Of a stretch of 64,000 bases of DNA, positions 34,301-46,980 are shown piece after piece. Numbering within the stretch: the stretch's first letter is position 1; the number at the start of each line of letters is the position of its first letter. The stretch comes from Megamerina dolium. Taxonomy: Eukaryota > Arthropoda > Insecta > Diptera > Megamerinidae. Below the pieces are notes generated by a model. The model was given only the letters and a program-made list of their open reading frames with translations. It ran no database searches and was not told the DNA's origin. A program made the translations under genes and the position numbers. The stretch lies in assembly GCA_963854835.1 (NCBI GenBank), contig OY978529.1:42032055-42096054 (forward strand), written 5' to 3'.

Positions 34301-36829
34301 CTCTTAGAGATATATTAAATTTGTAAATGCTTAAAACTTAAAATATCTACAGATTTATGTTTGATATAAGAAAAAAAAAAAATAAATAAATAAATATTCA
34401 TCAACGAATAAATACTATGGTGTTGACATATTTTTTATTTCTATTTTTTTTTGTAACATTTTTTGGCATCAAATATTATTGAATTTTTTTTTCATTTGTT
34501 TATTTTGACACCCGCATTCATTGAGCAAAAATTCTTCTTTTTACTGCTTTTAATCTCGTTCATTTGTTCTTTTATCTTATCATTGTTGTTGTTGTTGTTG
34601 TTTGCTTACATTTTTTTTACAATGAAATTTTTCGCAATTTTATTTATTAACACTGACCGAATGCATTGATTACACTCGTATATGTATGCATGGATATGTA
34701 TAAAATTCTATATGTATGTGATGTATGTGAAATTACAAATATATGAAGTACACATACATATATCTGTATATGTCCTTTTGTAGGACTTATCTTTATTTCA
34801 GCCATGACAATATCTTTGCAGCAAACCGATTTATTGCCATTTCACATATTTCACATAGCATACTTAGTTATTTTATATATGTATGCGAAAAAATACATTC
34901 ATTTATGTGTGTGTGTGTGTTTGTGTAAGTACAGATATTGTGGTTCTTCCTTTATGTACACACATATACATATATGTATATGATATAGCTTCCTTTGCTG
35001 TTTGCTATTTATACATACACATTGCCAACCACATTCATTTTGGTTGAATTTTGTTTTTTTTTTTGTTCTTTCGTCCTTTTCTCTTTCATTTTCAGAGAAA
35101 ATTTATATTGCACGCCTCTTTCGCGTCACAATGATTAATGTCATTTTAGCGTTGTTTGCGTATGTCCATTGTAGATATATATTTATAATATGTACATATA
35201 TGTACATATATATATCCAAAAATCCATATACAAACACATTGTAAATGAATATATGAAGACACACTTAATATTGACCTTCTCAATGACCGTTTCAGTGGTC
35301 AAGCGTAAATGCATACGTACACATTTGTGGCTATATAAATGTGAGATATGACTATGAGTTTAAGAACGATGTAGATACCTAAGTATACATTTTCAATTTC
35401 TAACTTATATGCTATGTAATGGATACCATTACTGTAGTATATGTACTGCATTTTGGTATTATATACTCGTGTATATACAGAGATGGCAAACACCATATGT
35501 ATTGTGTGGCTTTCTTTGTATACTGATACCATTGTAATATTTGTTACTTTTGGATATTGTTACAATGTATAGTCTACGGATCTTTGGCGCAATGTTCTAC
35601 TTACTTTCTCCTATGCCCCTAAAAGTATACTTTTTATGTATGAAATTAAATTTTTACATTTGAAAGTGCATTGAAAAGTATAATTTAGATAATTTAAAAC
35701 AATTTATTTAATTAATATTTTTATATTGTTTAAACGCCTAAAAGTATACACAAATTTTGTTTACACTTTCAATTATAATTACAATTATTCATTTGTGTCA
35801 TTTTAATATAGATTCCACATCACATTTATAGTATGAACTATATGTAATATAATACGTGAAAATGTTAAAAACATAAACTTTTTGCATTTTTATTATTGTC
35901 TCTGCAATTGTGGTTGCAATTCTTTTGTGACCCTGTGCAATTTTGCCGCAGTATAAATTGGGTTTTTGTGTGCTTTGCAACAAAACGCATAAAATGCAGG
36001 TGCACACAACAATGCTGGCAAAAATCACTTAAATTAAATGTATGCACATCGTGCAAGGTAATATGACCATGGCAAATAATAGCAAATTGTAGTACGTCTA
36101 CGACTATTACACCAAAGTGTGTGAATACATTTTGGTGTTTTTTTTTTTTTTTTGTTTCTTGTAAGTAAGTAAGTATGAATGCAAAATGGGAAACGAGCAA
36201 AAACTTGTATTAAGAAATACTTTGTTTTGTAAAGTGTAGCTTAGTATGATGTCTGTGTGATCGACAGACATTTTTTCAGATGTAGGAAATTTAGACGTTA
36301 AACTTTATTCATTTAGAACGGGTCTGAACACTGGACCAAAAATGGAGTTTATCCGATATTCTGCTACATATATTAGCCTGTAAAAATCAGCGAAAATTCT
36401 CAATAAAGAAACTTCTAAAAGAACTCTTAGACAAACCTTGAGAAAACACAAAATTTCACACTTAGAGTCGGTTGATGATATCTTATTCTGTATGCATTTA
36501 GCACTTGTTATAGGACTGTAGGCTTTTTAAACTATTACTACAAGATATGTATACGAATATTTTTATTTTTAGAAAAATTCTTTGGAATATGTTGAAATTA
36601 TTATCATTTTTTTTTTTTTTTTGTTACGGATTAGTTTAGTAACTAGTGACACAGTTTGTTTTAAGGAACCTATCAACATGATTCTACCATGAGTGAGTTG
36701 GAATTGAAATTCGCTTTTGTATTTGCTTCAAGCTGATATCTTAAGACATAAATACAGCCATTTTTAAATACATATATACATGTGTATTAAAACTGTTCAA
36801 TATTTTTCTGATGTGAGTCAAAATAGTCA
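34301..36829. other. Non-coding AT-rich stretch
   Basis: Contains many TATATGTACATA-type words, a TTG run near 34582-34602, a TG run near 34905-34922 and T tracts at about 36138 and 36608. A weak match to the SINE body (AACTTCTAAAAGAACTCTTA) lies near 36405-36470. No gene-like frame. Confidence 0.5.
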
Positions 36830-37790
36830 GATCTGTCCAACTATTCGTATGATAACCACTGTAATTACAGCGCAAACGAGCTGAAAATTGGCATATGTGA
36901 TTTCTTTCACCAATAAAGGAGTGCGTTTATGAATGAGAAAAATCGAATCAAAATTACGCCAACCTCTCATAGAAAAGTATGCTTTTAGATGTGTTTTTTC
37001 ACACTTTTTGCACGAAAATATAAAGCTTTTGAACTGAAACTTATTATGTAAAGTAATTCTGATCACAAAATTAACATGTTAAAAAATAGACGATATCAAA
37101 TGAAAACCACAGCTACCTTCCATACAAGAGTATGTTTTTCAATAAGTCTTTTTACGATTTTTACATGAAAGTATAAAAATATTAAGCTAAAACTAAAAAT
37201 TTACTATTTAATAATCATATTCAAAAATGAGCTGAATCGTATTAAGACGACGCATACCCGTCATACAAAAATGCGTTTTTGAATGTGTTTTTTACATTTT
37301 TGTACTAAACATATGGAGCTATCACGCTGAAATTCGGTACTTAAGGTTATGTTTACTAGTTAAGAGACATAATCGAGAACGAGCATAATAAGATGATAAC
37401 CACGCCTACCTGTCATACAAAAATGCGTTTTTGAATGTGTTTTTTACATTTTTGTCCTAAACATATAGAGCTATCAAGCTGAAACTTTGCAATTAAGGTT
37501 ATGTTTACTATCTAACCGATATAATTGAGAACGAGCATAATAGGATGGTAACCACGCCCACCTCTCATACAAAAGTATGTTTTGGAATGTGTTTTTTCAT
37601 ATTTTCTGCATGAAGTCACTATCCTAAATCTCATTTTGCGCGATTATATTTACAAATTTATATAAAAATGAACCTCATCGGATCAAAACCACGCCTATCT
37701 CACATACAAACATATGCTTTCGTATGCATATTTTCACATATTGTGTACGAAAATCTAAAGTTATCAAGCTGAAACTTAATGTAATCATGC
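36830..37790 (+). repeat. Tandem array A5 of the ~153-bp satellite family
   Basis: Anchors TCATA(G/C)AAAAGTATG and similar at about 36967, 37119, 37261, 37413, 37565 and 37712. Two adjacent units (37261-37560) are nearly identical. The left flank (36831-36900: ATCTGTCCAACTATTCGTAT, GATAACCACTGTAATTACAG) resembles the left flank of array A7, implying a shared array start. Same orientation. Confidence 0.9.
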
Positions 37791-39062
37791 ACACCTCTCT
37801 CTCTTTCATGCGACTGTAATCTGCATGAAACTTTTCTTATATATGTAACTGTACATGCATACATACCACTTCTCTTACTATTACTGCCATTTTACCCCAC
37901 GGGTATATCATACTTATATACATACACATTCGTATACAGCAGATAACAATTTTGTAACAATTTTTCGATTTGCATTCTGTTACGAATTCGGCTGACAATT
38001 TTGTAATGGCACTCATCGAGAAAGTCAATTTCATTTTAGTCGTTGTGCGTATACGAATACATATATATGAATTTATATAAGTGTTTGTGTATATATGCGT
38101 TGATGTGCTATGGAAAATTGCATGAATTGCAAAAATTGTTGAACGAATTGATGATTGTGTATGTGTGTGTGTCTATGCCTCTTATGTGAGGTTTTGATGT
38201 TAAATTTCATTCACACAATTCACACATACGCACTGAAACACATTTGCCACAGTTACTTTTGTGCCCCTACAGTTGCATCTTTGATTGTTTGGCTGGTTGG
38301 TTGCTGTTGTTGCTAGTTTTTTTTTTTATTTTTAACCAATTTATTTCCATTTTTTCCATTTTCTTTTTGTGTGCAACAACTAAACGGCCTCTTCTTGCTC
38401 TCACTCTCTCTCTCTTTTTTACATTTATTGCGATTGCGATTACTTTTTTGCACGTACGCCTGTAGATATGCAATGTTTTCTCTTCCTAACCAACAACCTA
38501 CATATCTTTAATCTGTACGCACACGTACAATCCATATCTATGTACTATGATGTTGCATCAAGCTTATTGCTTTACTACCTGCCTGCCTGCCTGCCTGCAT
38601 TTGCTGTTCTATGGCTACATAGTAGCAATAGAAAGACTGAAAAATATATGCACACATATGAATGTGCGTTATTGCCTCTGGCTGGCTGCTTATTCTTAGC
38701 GGAAAAAATCATTTCCACACAATTCTATTCGTTTGAACAAATATTTGATGAAATTTCACCTTACGGCGCCGCAATTCATGGTAGCGATGCAGTACAAGTG
38801 GTAGGGTTGATGCGTATTCACATTTATTGAGTGCATCCAATTTTCTATTATATACATTTACATATGAGAGTATCTACGTAGGTTTCTTTTTTGAATGTGC
38901 CATATGTCAAGTTGTGCGCCTATCTGTGAATCTTTCTATCCAACTATCTAAATATCCTGATACAAAGAAATCTTGTTGATAAGTGCTTGCGTATATATGT
39001 GAATATCTATTTGTATGTATATACTCGTAAATGTAGCATTTGAAATTTTCAAAAGATAAGTG

Positions 39063-39106
39063 TTGATGATGATGATAATGATGATGATGATGATGATGAT
39101 GATGAC
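39063..39106. repeat. GAT trinucleotide microsatellite
   Basis: TGATGATGATGATAATGATG followed by further GAT units, slightly interrupted. Confidence 0.9.
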
Positions 39107-39171
39107 GATGAAAAACTCATGTTGTGTTACTGCGTGAAATTCTCTCTTACTCATTCTATCGCTATTTCTTC

Positions 39172-39205
39172 CTCTTTCTCTCTCTCTGTCTCTCTCTCTC
39201 TCTCT
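39172..39205. repeat. CT dinucleotide microsatellite
   Basis: CTCTTTCTCTCTCTCTGTCT followed by further CT units. Confidence 0.9.
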
Positions 39206-39884
39206 GCAAGCAAAATAACAATATATTGAAATTGTAAAAAATAGAAAATAAGCAAAAGCGTGAAATTGCATTGGTAATTTAGCCACTTGGCGTAGGATAT
39301 TCAATTTAATGATTCGTCTCTTACAGCTATTAATTTCGTATGCTCCTTTTACGTATTCTTTTTCATGTTAATTTTCTTGTTATCAATAAAATGTTGATAC
39401 TTTTTTGAGTTTGAACTTTTTTTGCCAAAAGATATATCCGCTTATTATCTCAATCAAATTCGATAGTGTGCTTTAAGACTTCCATATAATTTAATATTGG
39501 TATTTGATCAATAACATTTTTTTTTTAAATGGCAGCAATAGACCCCGAAGTACCCTTTCGTCAAATATGTCTATAACCAATAACCAAAATTAGGTCTATT
39601 TCTCGAATTCCCAGAACCATTACCATAGCTGAATAGAGTAAATATCTAAAATTAAGTTAAATCACCACAATATTTCAATCAAGTTCAAAATCTGAAGACA
39701 GATTATTTTCACCGAACTTTTCAAACAGAATAAAGCACAACTCAAGAAAAATCAGTACCGCTCGAGATGAAATGAAGAAAATGGAATTGTAGCGAAAGAT
39801 TACGAAGAAGAACTCCAAGAAATGATGAAAAAATTGAAAAATCGGTGAATATCTGAAAATTATTGTTGAAATGGGAAACATGTG

Positions 39885-41440
39885 TTAGAGAGCCCCCTAA
39901 GTAGTAAAGCTAAAGGGTAAGTATCTTACAGTAAAATATTGAAGAGTTAAGACTAAAGCTGATTGATCGTACATCGCACTCTTCAATCTGTAGGACACTA
40001 CGTGATTATTTGTCGATTTTTAGCTAGTTGTAGTTTAATCTTATAGGGGAGACCCCATTAGATGCGTAGATCGATAATGAATAGTAAGTACGAATTGAAG
40101 TAAGTCATATAATTTATGCTTTTGGATACACTTTGAAAACGATGGAAGTGAATCTTCTAAAAAAATTATTTAAGGCTGCTCCTACACATCGCACAAGTAG
40201 TTAGGAAAGGCCAATTCAAGCACTTCGGAAAGAGAAGAAGAGAGGATAAGAAGTCATCGGTGTGTGTCTTGGATATTAATTGTGTTGTGGGTTTGTGAAT
40301 TTGGTGTTTTATTGTGGATCGGGTTTGTGTCTAGGGTATTTTTTTAGGTCTGGTATTATCAGACCTGATCTGATCTGATAAACCCTCAGCTGATCTGATA
40401 CGGCTTTTCCTAATTACCCGTAAACCTCTAGGCATTATTTCTGGATAGCTAACTGGTGATTTCTCGGTTTTCAAGAGCTAACAGCTCATTTTATTGGGGA
40501 GAATCCATCAGAAGTTGACGTAGGGAGTAAGGTAGGTTAGGTTATGTGGCTACCTTCTCTCTGAGAGAACACACTTAGGCCAGAAAGGCCCATTGTGATA
40601 CCACTGAGCTTCTCTTCCAATGCTGTTGTGCGTGTTAAATTTGGACAGCATTAGAAGGGACCTACTTATATTAGCCGGTTAGCCGAACGGCAGAACTCTT
40701 GTGACATCACTTTAACTTAGTTTTTGTCACAGAGCTCTTTTAAGAAGCACTTTTGGCAAATTGTTACTGCCGGAAGAATTGCCAATTGCTTGCCGGCAGG
40801 TGGTTACCGTTCGAAAGAAAAATCTTTTCGATATTAAATTTTGTGATGCTTCAGCCGGGGATTGAATCCACGACCTACAGATCAGAAGGCCAACGCACTA
40901 ACCACTGAGCTATGGCTACGGGGAGTAAGGTAATTTAGAAACAATGTTGACAAAAAAAATTTTATTGGGGTCAATCAATCATTTGACCCATCTAGAGGGA
41001 TCTTCAAAACGGTCGAATCGAATCTTTTACGAAATAAACGTTGATTTTATATCGGAGTTCTTTTAAGAAATGGGAATAGAAGGCGAGGATGTTGCAGAAA
41101 AATGTGGAAGAGCAAAAACTTCAGGTCCTACATCACACACCTCTGATGCTTTGTCGATTTTCAAGAGTTTTTCGGTTAATTTTCTTGAGGAGTACTCATC
41201 AGAGTTTGAGGTAGGATTTAAGAATGTTTTTAACAAAAAATCCAGATATTCGTCGTGCTCTTAAACCATATAAAGGCATCCTGAGAGCGATGGAAGGGAA
41301 TTTTATAAAAATGTCAATTTTTTAGAACAACCCACGTAAGGGGTAGAAATAGTGGGTAAATGTTTTCCGAGAAAATATTGCAGAAGATAAATTAATGAAA
41401 GTCGGCACCACCCTAGGGATGATTCTTGGGAAGTTGTGGT
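39885..41440 (-). repeat. Tandem repeat family B array, minus orientation, split by a SINE
   Basis: Several units, each with GAGAGCCCCCTAA or GGGGAGACCCCAT, TATTTGTCGATTTTTAGCTA (reverse complement of the CGACAAATA block), GGTAAGTAT, AAAATATTG and GTCGGCAC/GATCGTACA blocks. The ordered set matches the reverse complement of the 25.2-26.4-kb array. A SINE occupies 40535-40920. The short frame 41070-41264 is repeat-derived. Confidence 0.78.
40535..40920 (-). mobile_element. Full-length tRNA-derived SINE, minus strand, 12-bp target duplication
   Basis: An exact GGGAGTAAGGTA duplication lies at 40523-40534 and 40921-40932. The tRNA-like head is at the right end; read minus it is CGTAGCCATAGCTCAGTGGT..., with an A box TAGCTCAGTGG and a B-box-like GGATTCAATCC. 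The body has AACTTAGTTTTTGTCACAGA, CCGAACGGCAGAACTCTTGT and GGCCAGAAAGGCCCATTGTG. The 3' end is CTCTCTGAGAGAACACAC and GGTTAGGTTATG. This is the best reference copy for the family, 386 bp. It sits inside a family-B repeat array. Confidence 0.94.
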
Positions 41441-43266
41441 ATTATTTAGTGGTTTCAATTTCCACTTTCTATATTAGAATCACGCTAATCTCTCATCCTT
41501 ATCATCTGTAATAGCATAATAATTAGAAGATGCCGTGTAAGAGTACAATTTCAAGAATATTCTAGCTAGTAATTATAGAACAAGTAAATGATAAAATAAT
41601 AAATAGTTACAAAAAAAAAAAAAAAAACGAAAATAGGGAACTCTTTTGATAGTCTATCGTGTTTACATGCTCATTTCTCGATTTGACTTGAGTGGATTAT
41701 TTAGAGAAGATAAAAAATATTATTTCGACACGCACATTATACATAAATGTGAAATATAAATGTAGGATGTAGGAGGAAGTTAGATAATTACGAGTACTTT
41801 GTGCCAAAATTCAAATGGTAGTGTTTACAAATTAATAAAATATATGTAAGAGTATTAAAGCTGAGAGTGTCGGTGTTAGTAATAAATATTCTTTAAGCTT
41901 TTTCTATATATTTAAATTGAAACTTGTTTACTTCTATGATATTACGATTAATTTGATTAATTATTGATGTTTCAAATTAACAGAATAAATAGTGAATTTT
42001 CATTGATCTTTACATAGTTTTGATTACCCGTCTATTCTGATTGAATAACTTTGTTAAATTGTACACACTTATTAGTGGATTATTACAATAATTACCACAA
42101 TAATGCTTAAACTAATATGAAATGTGCATTTTGAGAAAATTCTATCTGAAATGAGTTTTCATAATGCTTCAATTATCTAAACCATACCATCTATGGCTTC
42201 AACTTTCAAAATGACACTTAAAATATATCATCATTTCAATTCAACTATAATGCACAAGTACTGTAATAAAGAAAAAATCATCATAACTAGCTACAAATAT
42301 GAGAATCATTATATAAAATATTAGCTCAAAAGTTTTGACTTGCACTCAAAACTTTTCAATTGACACTCAAAATTTTGAAATCATTCGGTAGATGATCAAA
42401 ATAATTTCCAGTACATGAATAGAATGAACTGAACATGTACATATGTTCTATCATTGTTGTATTTATTCGATGTTGTTCATCCATAATACATTCTGTCATT
42501 TTGTTGTGTTAAAAGCTGGCAATTTAGTTTACACATTGTACTATAAATTTTTGTAAAATAATTACAACCAATTAGATCAGATTAAAGTTGTCCCGTAGAC
42601 TAGTTGAAATAAATGTTTTTTTTTTTTGGTTTTAAAATGCCAAACGAATTGAAAAACACATTCATGATTAAAGACTTCGAACTTGGAAGAAATTGAAAGT
42701 GGTTTGATTTTATTCAAATTATTCATAGATTCATAGATTCATACATTTAATTATGAATTGTATGAATATAATGAAAACTTTGATATCAATAATCACATAG
42801 TAATATGCATATATGAATGAAATTTTCCATTCAAGTTGATATTTCAGTATATGCATAGTAATATTGTAATATAGGAATCATACTAATTACTCAGACGAAT
42901 ACTTAACTCGTACATTATGCTTAGTATACAAATGATACATGATTAGTGCGAATATCATAGTATAGTAGAGTATATAGAGTTTGTGAGTAAATATATACAT
43001 ACGAGTATGTAGGTGTTTGCGTTCATTTATATATAAACTGAAATGTGCATTTATGCAAAATAAATAACATTAGTGCAGCAGACCGTTTTTATTGTCATAC
43101 GAATATATATGCACCCATATGATGATGATGATGTATCCTACCACCAAATGTATTCATGATTTGTAGTAGAAAGTATATGTACATACCGTCAAAGGATAAG
43201 TATACAAAACAAGTTAGCTAACAAAATAATTATTATAGTCATTATGTATACTGATAATGCCATATA
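41441..43266. other. Non-coding AT-rich stretch
   Basis: A tract near 41611-41627 and a GATGATGATGATG run near 43123-43133. No gene-like frame or known repeat. Confidence 0.5.
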
Positions 43267-44468
43267 TAAAGGGTTATCCATTTCGCGGTTTCAAAAGTAT
43301 AGGGCTAGAATTCGACATCTGTCAAACTGAGTTGTTAAAACAATTTCTCTCTTTTTCAGTTCAAAGTCTGACATTTGCGAAAATGGATCGCTTAACTATC
43401 ACACAACGCATTAAAATTGTAAAAACCTACTACAAAAATGGTGATTCTGCCACAGCCACATATCGTGCTTTAAGAGGAGATTATGGTTTACATAATCGTC
43501 CAAGTACGCAAGCAATTGGCAAAATTGTGAAGAAATATGACGAGACTGGATCGGTTACAGATATTGTAAGGCCTGTGCATCATCGTTTCGCTCGTACCAC
43601 CGAAAATATCGCTGCTGTAAGTGAAAGTGTTGCCGAAGACCCGAATGTGTCGATTTCTCGTCGTTCTCAGGAATTAGGACTGTCTTACGGCACATTATGA
43701 CGTATTTTGCATTTGGATCTACACCTACATCCATATAAAATCCAGCTCACACAACAACTGAAGCCAGCTGACCATTCACAACGTCGTAGATACGTCGAAT
43801 GGGTGCTTGAACAACAGGCTTTTCTACAGCGACGAAGCACATTTCTCACTCGGTGGGTATGTTAACAAACAAAATTGTCGTATTTGGGGTTCTGAGAATC
43901 CTCAAGTAATTGAAGAGAGGCCACTACATCCACAAAAAGTCACTGCTTGGTGCGCTCTTTGGTCCGGAGGTGTGATTGGACCTTACTTCTTCGAAAACGA
44001 CGATGGAACGACTGTCACCGTCAATTCGGAGCGTTATGGTCATATGATAACCGACTTTTTTTTTGCCTGCTATTGAAGAATACGACTTAGAGAATGAAGA
44101 ATACGTCGTGGCGATATCAAGTGGCCACCAATATCATGCGATTTGACACCGCTTGACTTTTTTTTGTGGGGCTACGCGAAAGACCGTGTTTATGCAGATA
44201 AACCTTTAACTCTTGAGCACCTAAAAACCAACATTCGTCACGTTATGGCTGAGATACCGCCCAATATGTGTCAAAAAGTGGTCGAAAATTACCTCAAAAG
44301 AATCGATGCTTGCAACAATTCGCGTGGTGGTCATTTAAATGATGTAGTATTTCACACATAATGTCAACGTTCAAACTTTATAATAAAAAAGAAATATCAT
44401 GATAAAAAATATTTTATATGTGTTTTATTTACATTTACTTTTGAAACCGCAAAATGGATAATCCTTTA
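43267..44468 (+). mobile_element. Mariner-related DNA transposon with ~32-bp terminal inverted repeats
   Basis: Left TIR from 43267 (TAAAGGGTTATCCATTTCGC, continuing into GGTTTCAAAAGTA) and right TIR ending at 44468, the reverse complement with about two mismatches. The ends include TA, the superfamily target. The total is 1202 bp. The transposase lies on the plus strand (43383-44361) and is broken. Confidence 0.93.
43383..44361 (+). pseudogene. Broken mariner-type transposase (missing catalytic segment)
   Basis: Begins MDRLTITQRIKIVKTYYKNG, a helix-turn-helix region, then GKIVKKYDETGSVTDIVRP. A TGA at 43698-43700 replaces an expected Trp codon (GTL*RILHL). After a small deletion and frameshift near 43805 the frame continues with LFYSDEAHFSLGGYVNKQN (first catalytic Asp in YSDEAHF), VTAWCALWSGGVIGPYFF and GHMITDFF. 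A T-tract frameshift at about 44057-44064 and a deletion of a few dozen codons then remove the QDGATCHT-type motif with the second catalytic Asp. The tail resumes at GDIKWPPISCDLTPLDFFLW (third Asp) and ends at HLNDVVFHT. It cannot encode an active enzyme. Confidence 0.9.
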
Positions 44469-44699
44469 CATATGTAGCAGTGTCAGTATGGTATTGTTTA
44501 CCACATACAAAGAATATGTCCCAGACAATGAGAGATATTCGAAGTTAATCACCATATTTCAAACTAAGATGAAGAAAGAAATTTTGAAAATGCATACTAA
44601 TTTAAATCATTCGAATTTTATGAATATGAGAATATGTAGGGGGGAAAAAAACGCTTTATATTAAGAAAGACCAATTAGCATAGTTCGAATTCACTAACT
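44469..44699. other. Short spacer
   Basis: Nothing recognised between the mariner element and the I-type relic. Confidence 0.5.
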
Positions 44700-46030
44700 C
44701 AAGGCTAAATCAATGAAACCTTCAGAAGAAATAAAATTCTTGTAAGTCCCTTAACAATGATATGTTATAATACTTATTCAAGCTATTCAATGCACTACGA
44801 CCTAAAATATCCTTTGTGCGCCTATTGACCAACAAAAACAATTCTAGACTATTTATAAATCTTCTAATTGCTGTGGGCTTGATTTTACCCATGTGGTTTG
44901 AAGTCAAGATTCCAATATCTCAATAACTAAGTCTATGTCTTGCCACCACTGGGCAATTGCATAGAATATGCTCCGATGTTTCCTGTTCCTCATGAAAAAG
45001 TCGATGAGTCGATCGTTTTCTATCATACCTATTTTCTTCATATGGTAATCTAGAGTCTACAGTGCCCGGTTAGCAGCTCTGTGTAGAGTTTTATGTCATT
45101 TCTGCTGCTGAGTTTAAGAACAGCGTGCACCATAACATTTGTGGGATCAATAAATCCCTTCAGTTGCCGCATGCCCGTTTTGGATTCTCTAGTAGTCGAG
45201 TAGATCCCGTTTCTCCCTTTCACATATCAAATTGTTTGCGAAACTATTTGTAACCCCGCAGAAGGGCTCTGGTCCAATGAAAAGAGTGCTTGCGCCCTCC
45301 TTTGCGAGGGAGTCAGCCATTTCGTTTCCCTCGTGGCCCTCATGTCCCGGCACCCACATGAGGGTGATATGATTCTTTGCTGCCAGGGCATTGGAGAAGT
45401 TTAAAACATTCCCCAAACAGCCTCGATTGAAACGAGAATATTTCCAGGGACTTTAGAGCCGATTGGCTGTCCAAGACGATGCATATTTTGATACCACGGG
45501 TGCCCCTACGTATACATTCTCTCGTACATACCTCTAAGGAATGGACCTCCGCCTGAAAGATGGAAGCTTTTTTCCCCATAGCGATTTCTCTCGGAAAAAT
45601 CTTGGTCCAACAATTTCCGCTCCTGCACTGCCATCTTCCAGCCTAGACCCATCAGTGTACCACAATTGTGAGTACCCTTTTGGGACCATATCGCTACTCC
45701 TCCAAGCCTAACGGTCGTTGATGACCACTTCAGAGTGTTTGAAGAAGACGAGTTTTCTCTCCATCTTGTCGAAGACCTCAAGACATGGAGAGCCCAAAAC
45801 GGTGTTGCCAGGATCTTTGTATGTCCTGTGACATTGCCTTCATTAAGGTTTGATAGATTGGGCAGCGTTAGTGTCTCACTCCCGTGACACCCAAACAGGC
45901 TATTCGATGAACTTTGCTAAAGATCATTTTAGCCTTTGTTTGATCTACCTTCGGCCACTAAGCCAAGGAGGCAAAGGTTATCATTGGCACTATTAGAGTC
46001 TCTTATATGACCATGCCACCATTTTTGATC
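44700..46030 (-). mobile_element. I/R1-type non-LTR retrotransposon relic with RNase H, 5'-truncated
   Basis: On the minus strand, starting near 46030: a late-RT block AKMIFSKVHRIACLGVTG, then EVFDKMERKLVFFKHS, then RNase H with LWYTDGSRLEDGSAGAEI (first Asp), KKASIFQAEVHSLEVC (Glu), CIVLDSQSALKSLEIF (Asp) and LMWVPGHEGHEGNEMADSLA (last Asp). A C-terminal block HEEQETSEHILCNCPVV resembles the usual zinc-knuckle-like region, and the frame ends in LRDLQEFYFF at about 44722. Stops and frameshifts break the frame. No tail repeat or duplication was identified. Its sequence is distinct from the 29-31-kb copy. Confidence 0.85.
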
Positions 46031-46712
46031 TTTGAAATTCGAATGTCATTTAAAAATGCTTTCTAAAGATGTTTTCTATATTTTTTGTATCACCTGATGG
46101 CAGAATACGCGTGGTATAAGTAATATATAATTAAATACAAAAATTGCATTTTAAACGAATAAACAAATTGATTTGGAAAAAACTGGCATACATGAATATT
46201 TCACTTTTAATCCTTCTTTCAGAATATTTGATTTGATTGTTTGTGTGTGCACAAAGTAGTTCAATTACCCAAATTGCAATCAGTTTTTTTATTTTTTTTT
46301 ATTTTACAAAGCTTATTTTTCCATTTGTTTTTATTTTTTTATATATAACGGTTTATTTTTTTACTTACATACAGGCTATATATATTTTTCATAAGATGAA
46401 ACGACAGAGAGAAACAAATCTTTATTTTTTTGCATCATTTTATTTTTTTATTTACATATTATTATTATGTCTGAAGAAGAACAAAGACTTACTTAGTAGC
46501 TATGTATTGTATAAGAGTGTCAGTATCCTCTTGATATAATTTTTTTTTTTTTTTTTACCTGAATTTCATAAGAGCATATTGTAGAAAGGAAGTATTAATA
46601 AAAATATATGCACTGACATGCAAACGCCTGATATCATATTCGTGTTCAAGCTAACCAACTTCACCACCATTACATATAGTCACTCTTTAGGTTTCAAGTT
46701 TTTTTTTTTCGT

Positions 46713-46751
46713 CATCTTCATCATCATCATGATGATGATGATGATGATGAG
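46713..46751. repeat. CAT/GAT microsatellite that changes strand, forming a palindrome
   Basis: A CATCTTCATCATCATCATGA run passes directly into GATGATGATGATGATGATGA, so the tract can fold back on itself. Confidence 0.85.
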
Positions 46752-46979
46752 CATTATAATTTTATCCTTTTCTTGAGTTTCTTACTCTCCTTTTGCAAAT
46801 TCCACTTATTCCCTTTTTTTTTTGTATTCTTTGTCAGTGTAATGAAGACGAATAAGTATCTTGGTCGCTGCTCGATACATACAAGCAATTCTCATATGTC
46901 CTCAGGCTAACTTATACATTCATGTAGTGTACGATGGAAAGCTGCTTATTTTACTTTAATGAATAAGTGATTTATTTGT

Positions 46980-46980
<1 letters not shown>

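Larger units (their letters stand above)
37791..39884. other. Non-coding stretch
   Basis: Contains CT and CTGC repeats (38400-38417, 38578-38598), a GAT microsatellite, a CT/GA tract and T tracts. The plus-strand frame 38468-38830 ends in a protein-like segment but has no recognisable domain, so I do not call it. Confidence 0.45.

Noticed and set aside
36405..36470. Possible old SINE fragment
   Set aside because: AACTTCTAAAAGAACTCTTA and the following bases resemble the SINE body, but the match is short and without borders.
38468..38830. 120-codon plus-strand open frame
   Set aside because: The first part is translated from CTGC and T-rich repeats. The last 40 codons look more protein-like, but no homology or gene structure could be recognised.
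43257..43382. Upstream extension of the mariner frame (YIKGYPFRGFK...)
   Set aside because: This part is translated terminal inverted repeat; the transposase start is the later Met at 43383.
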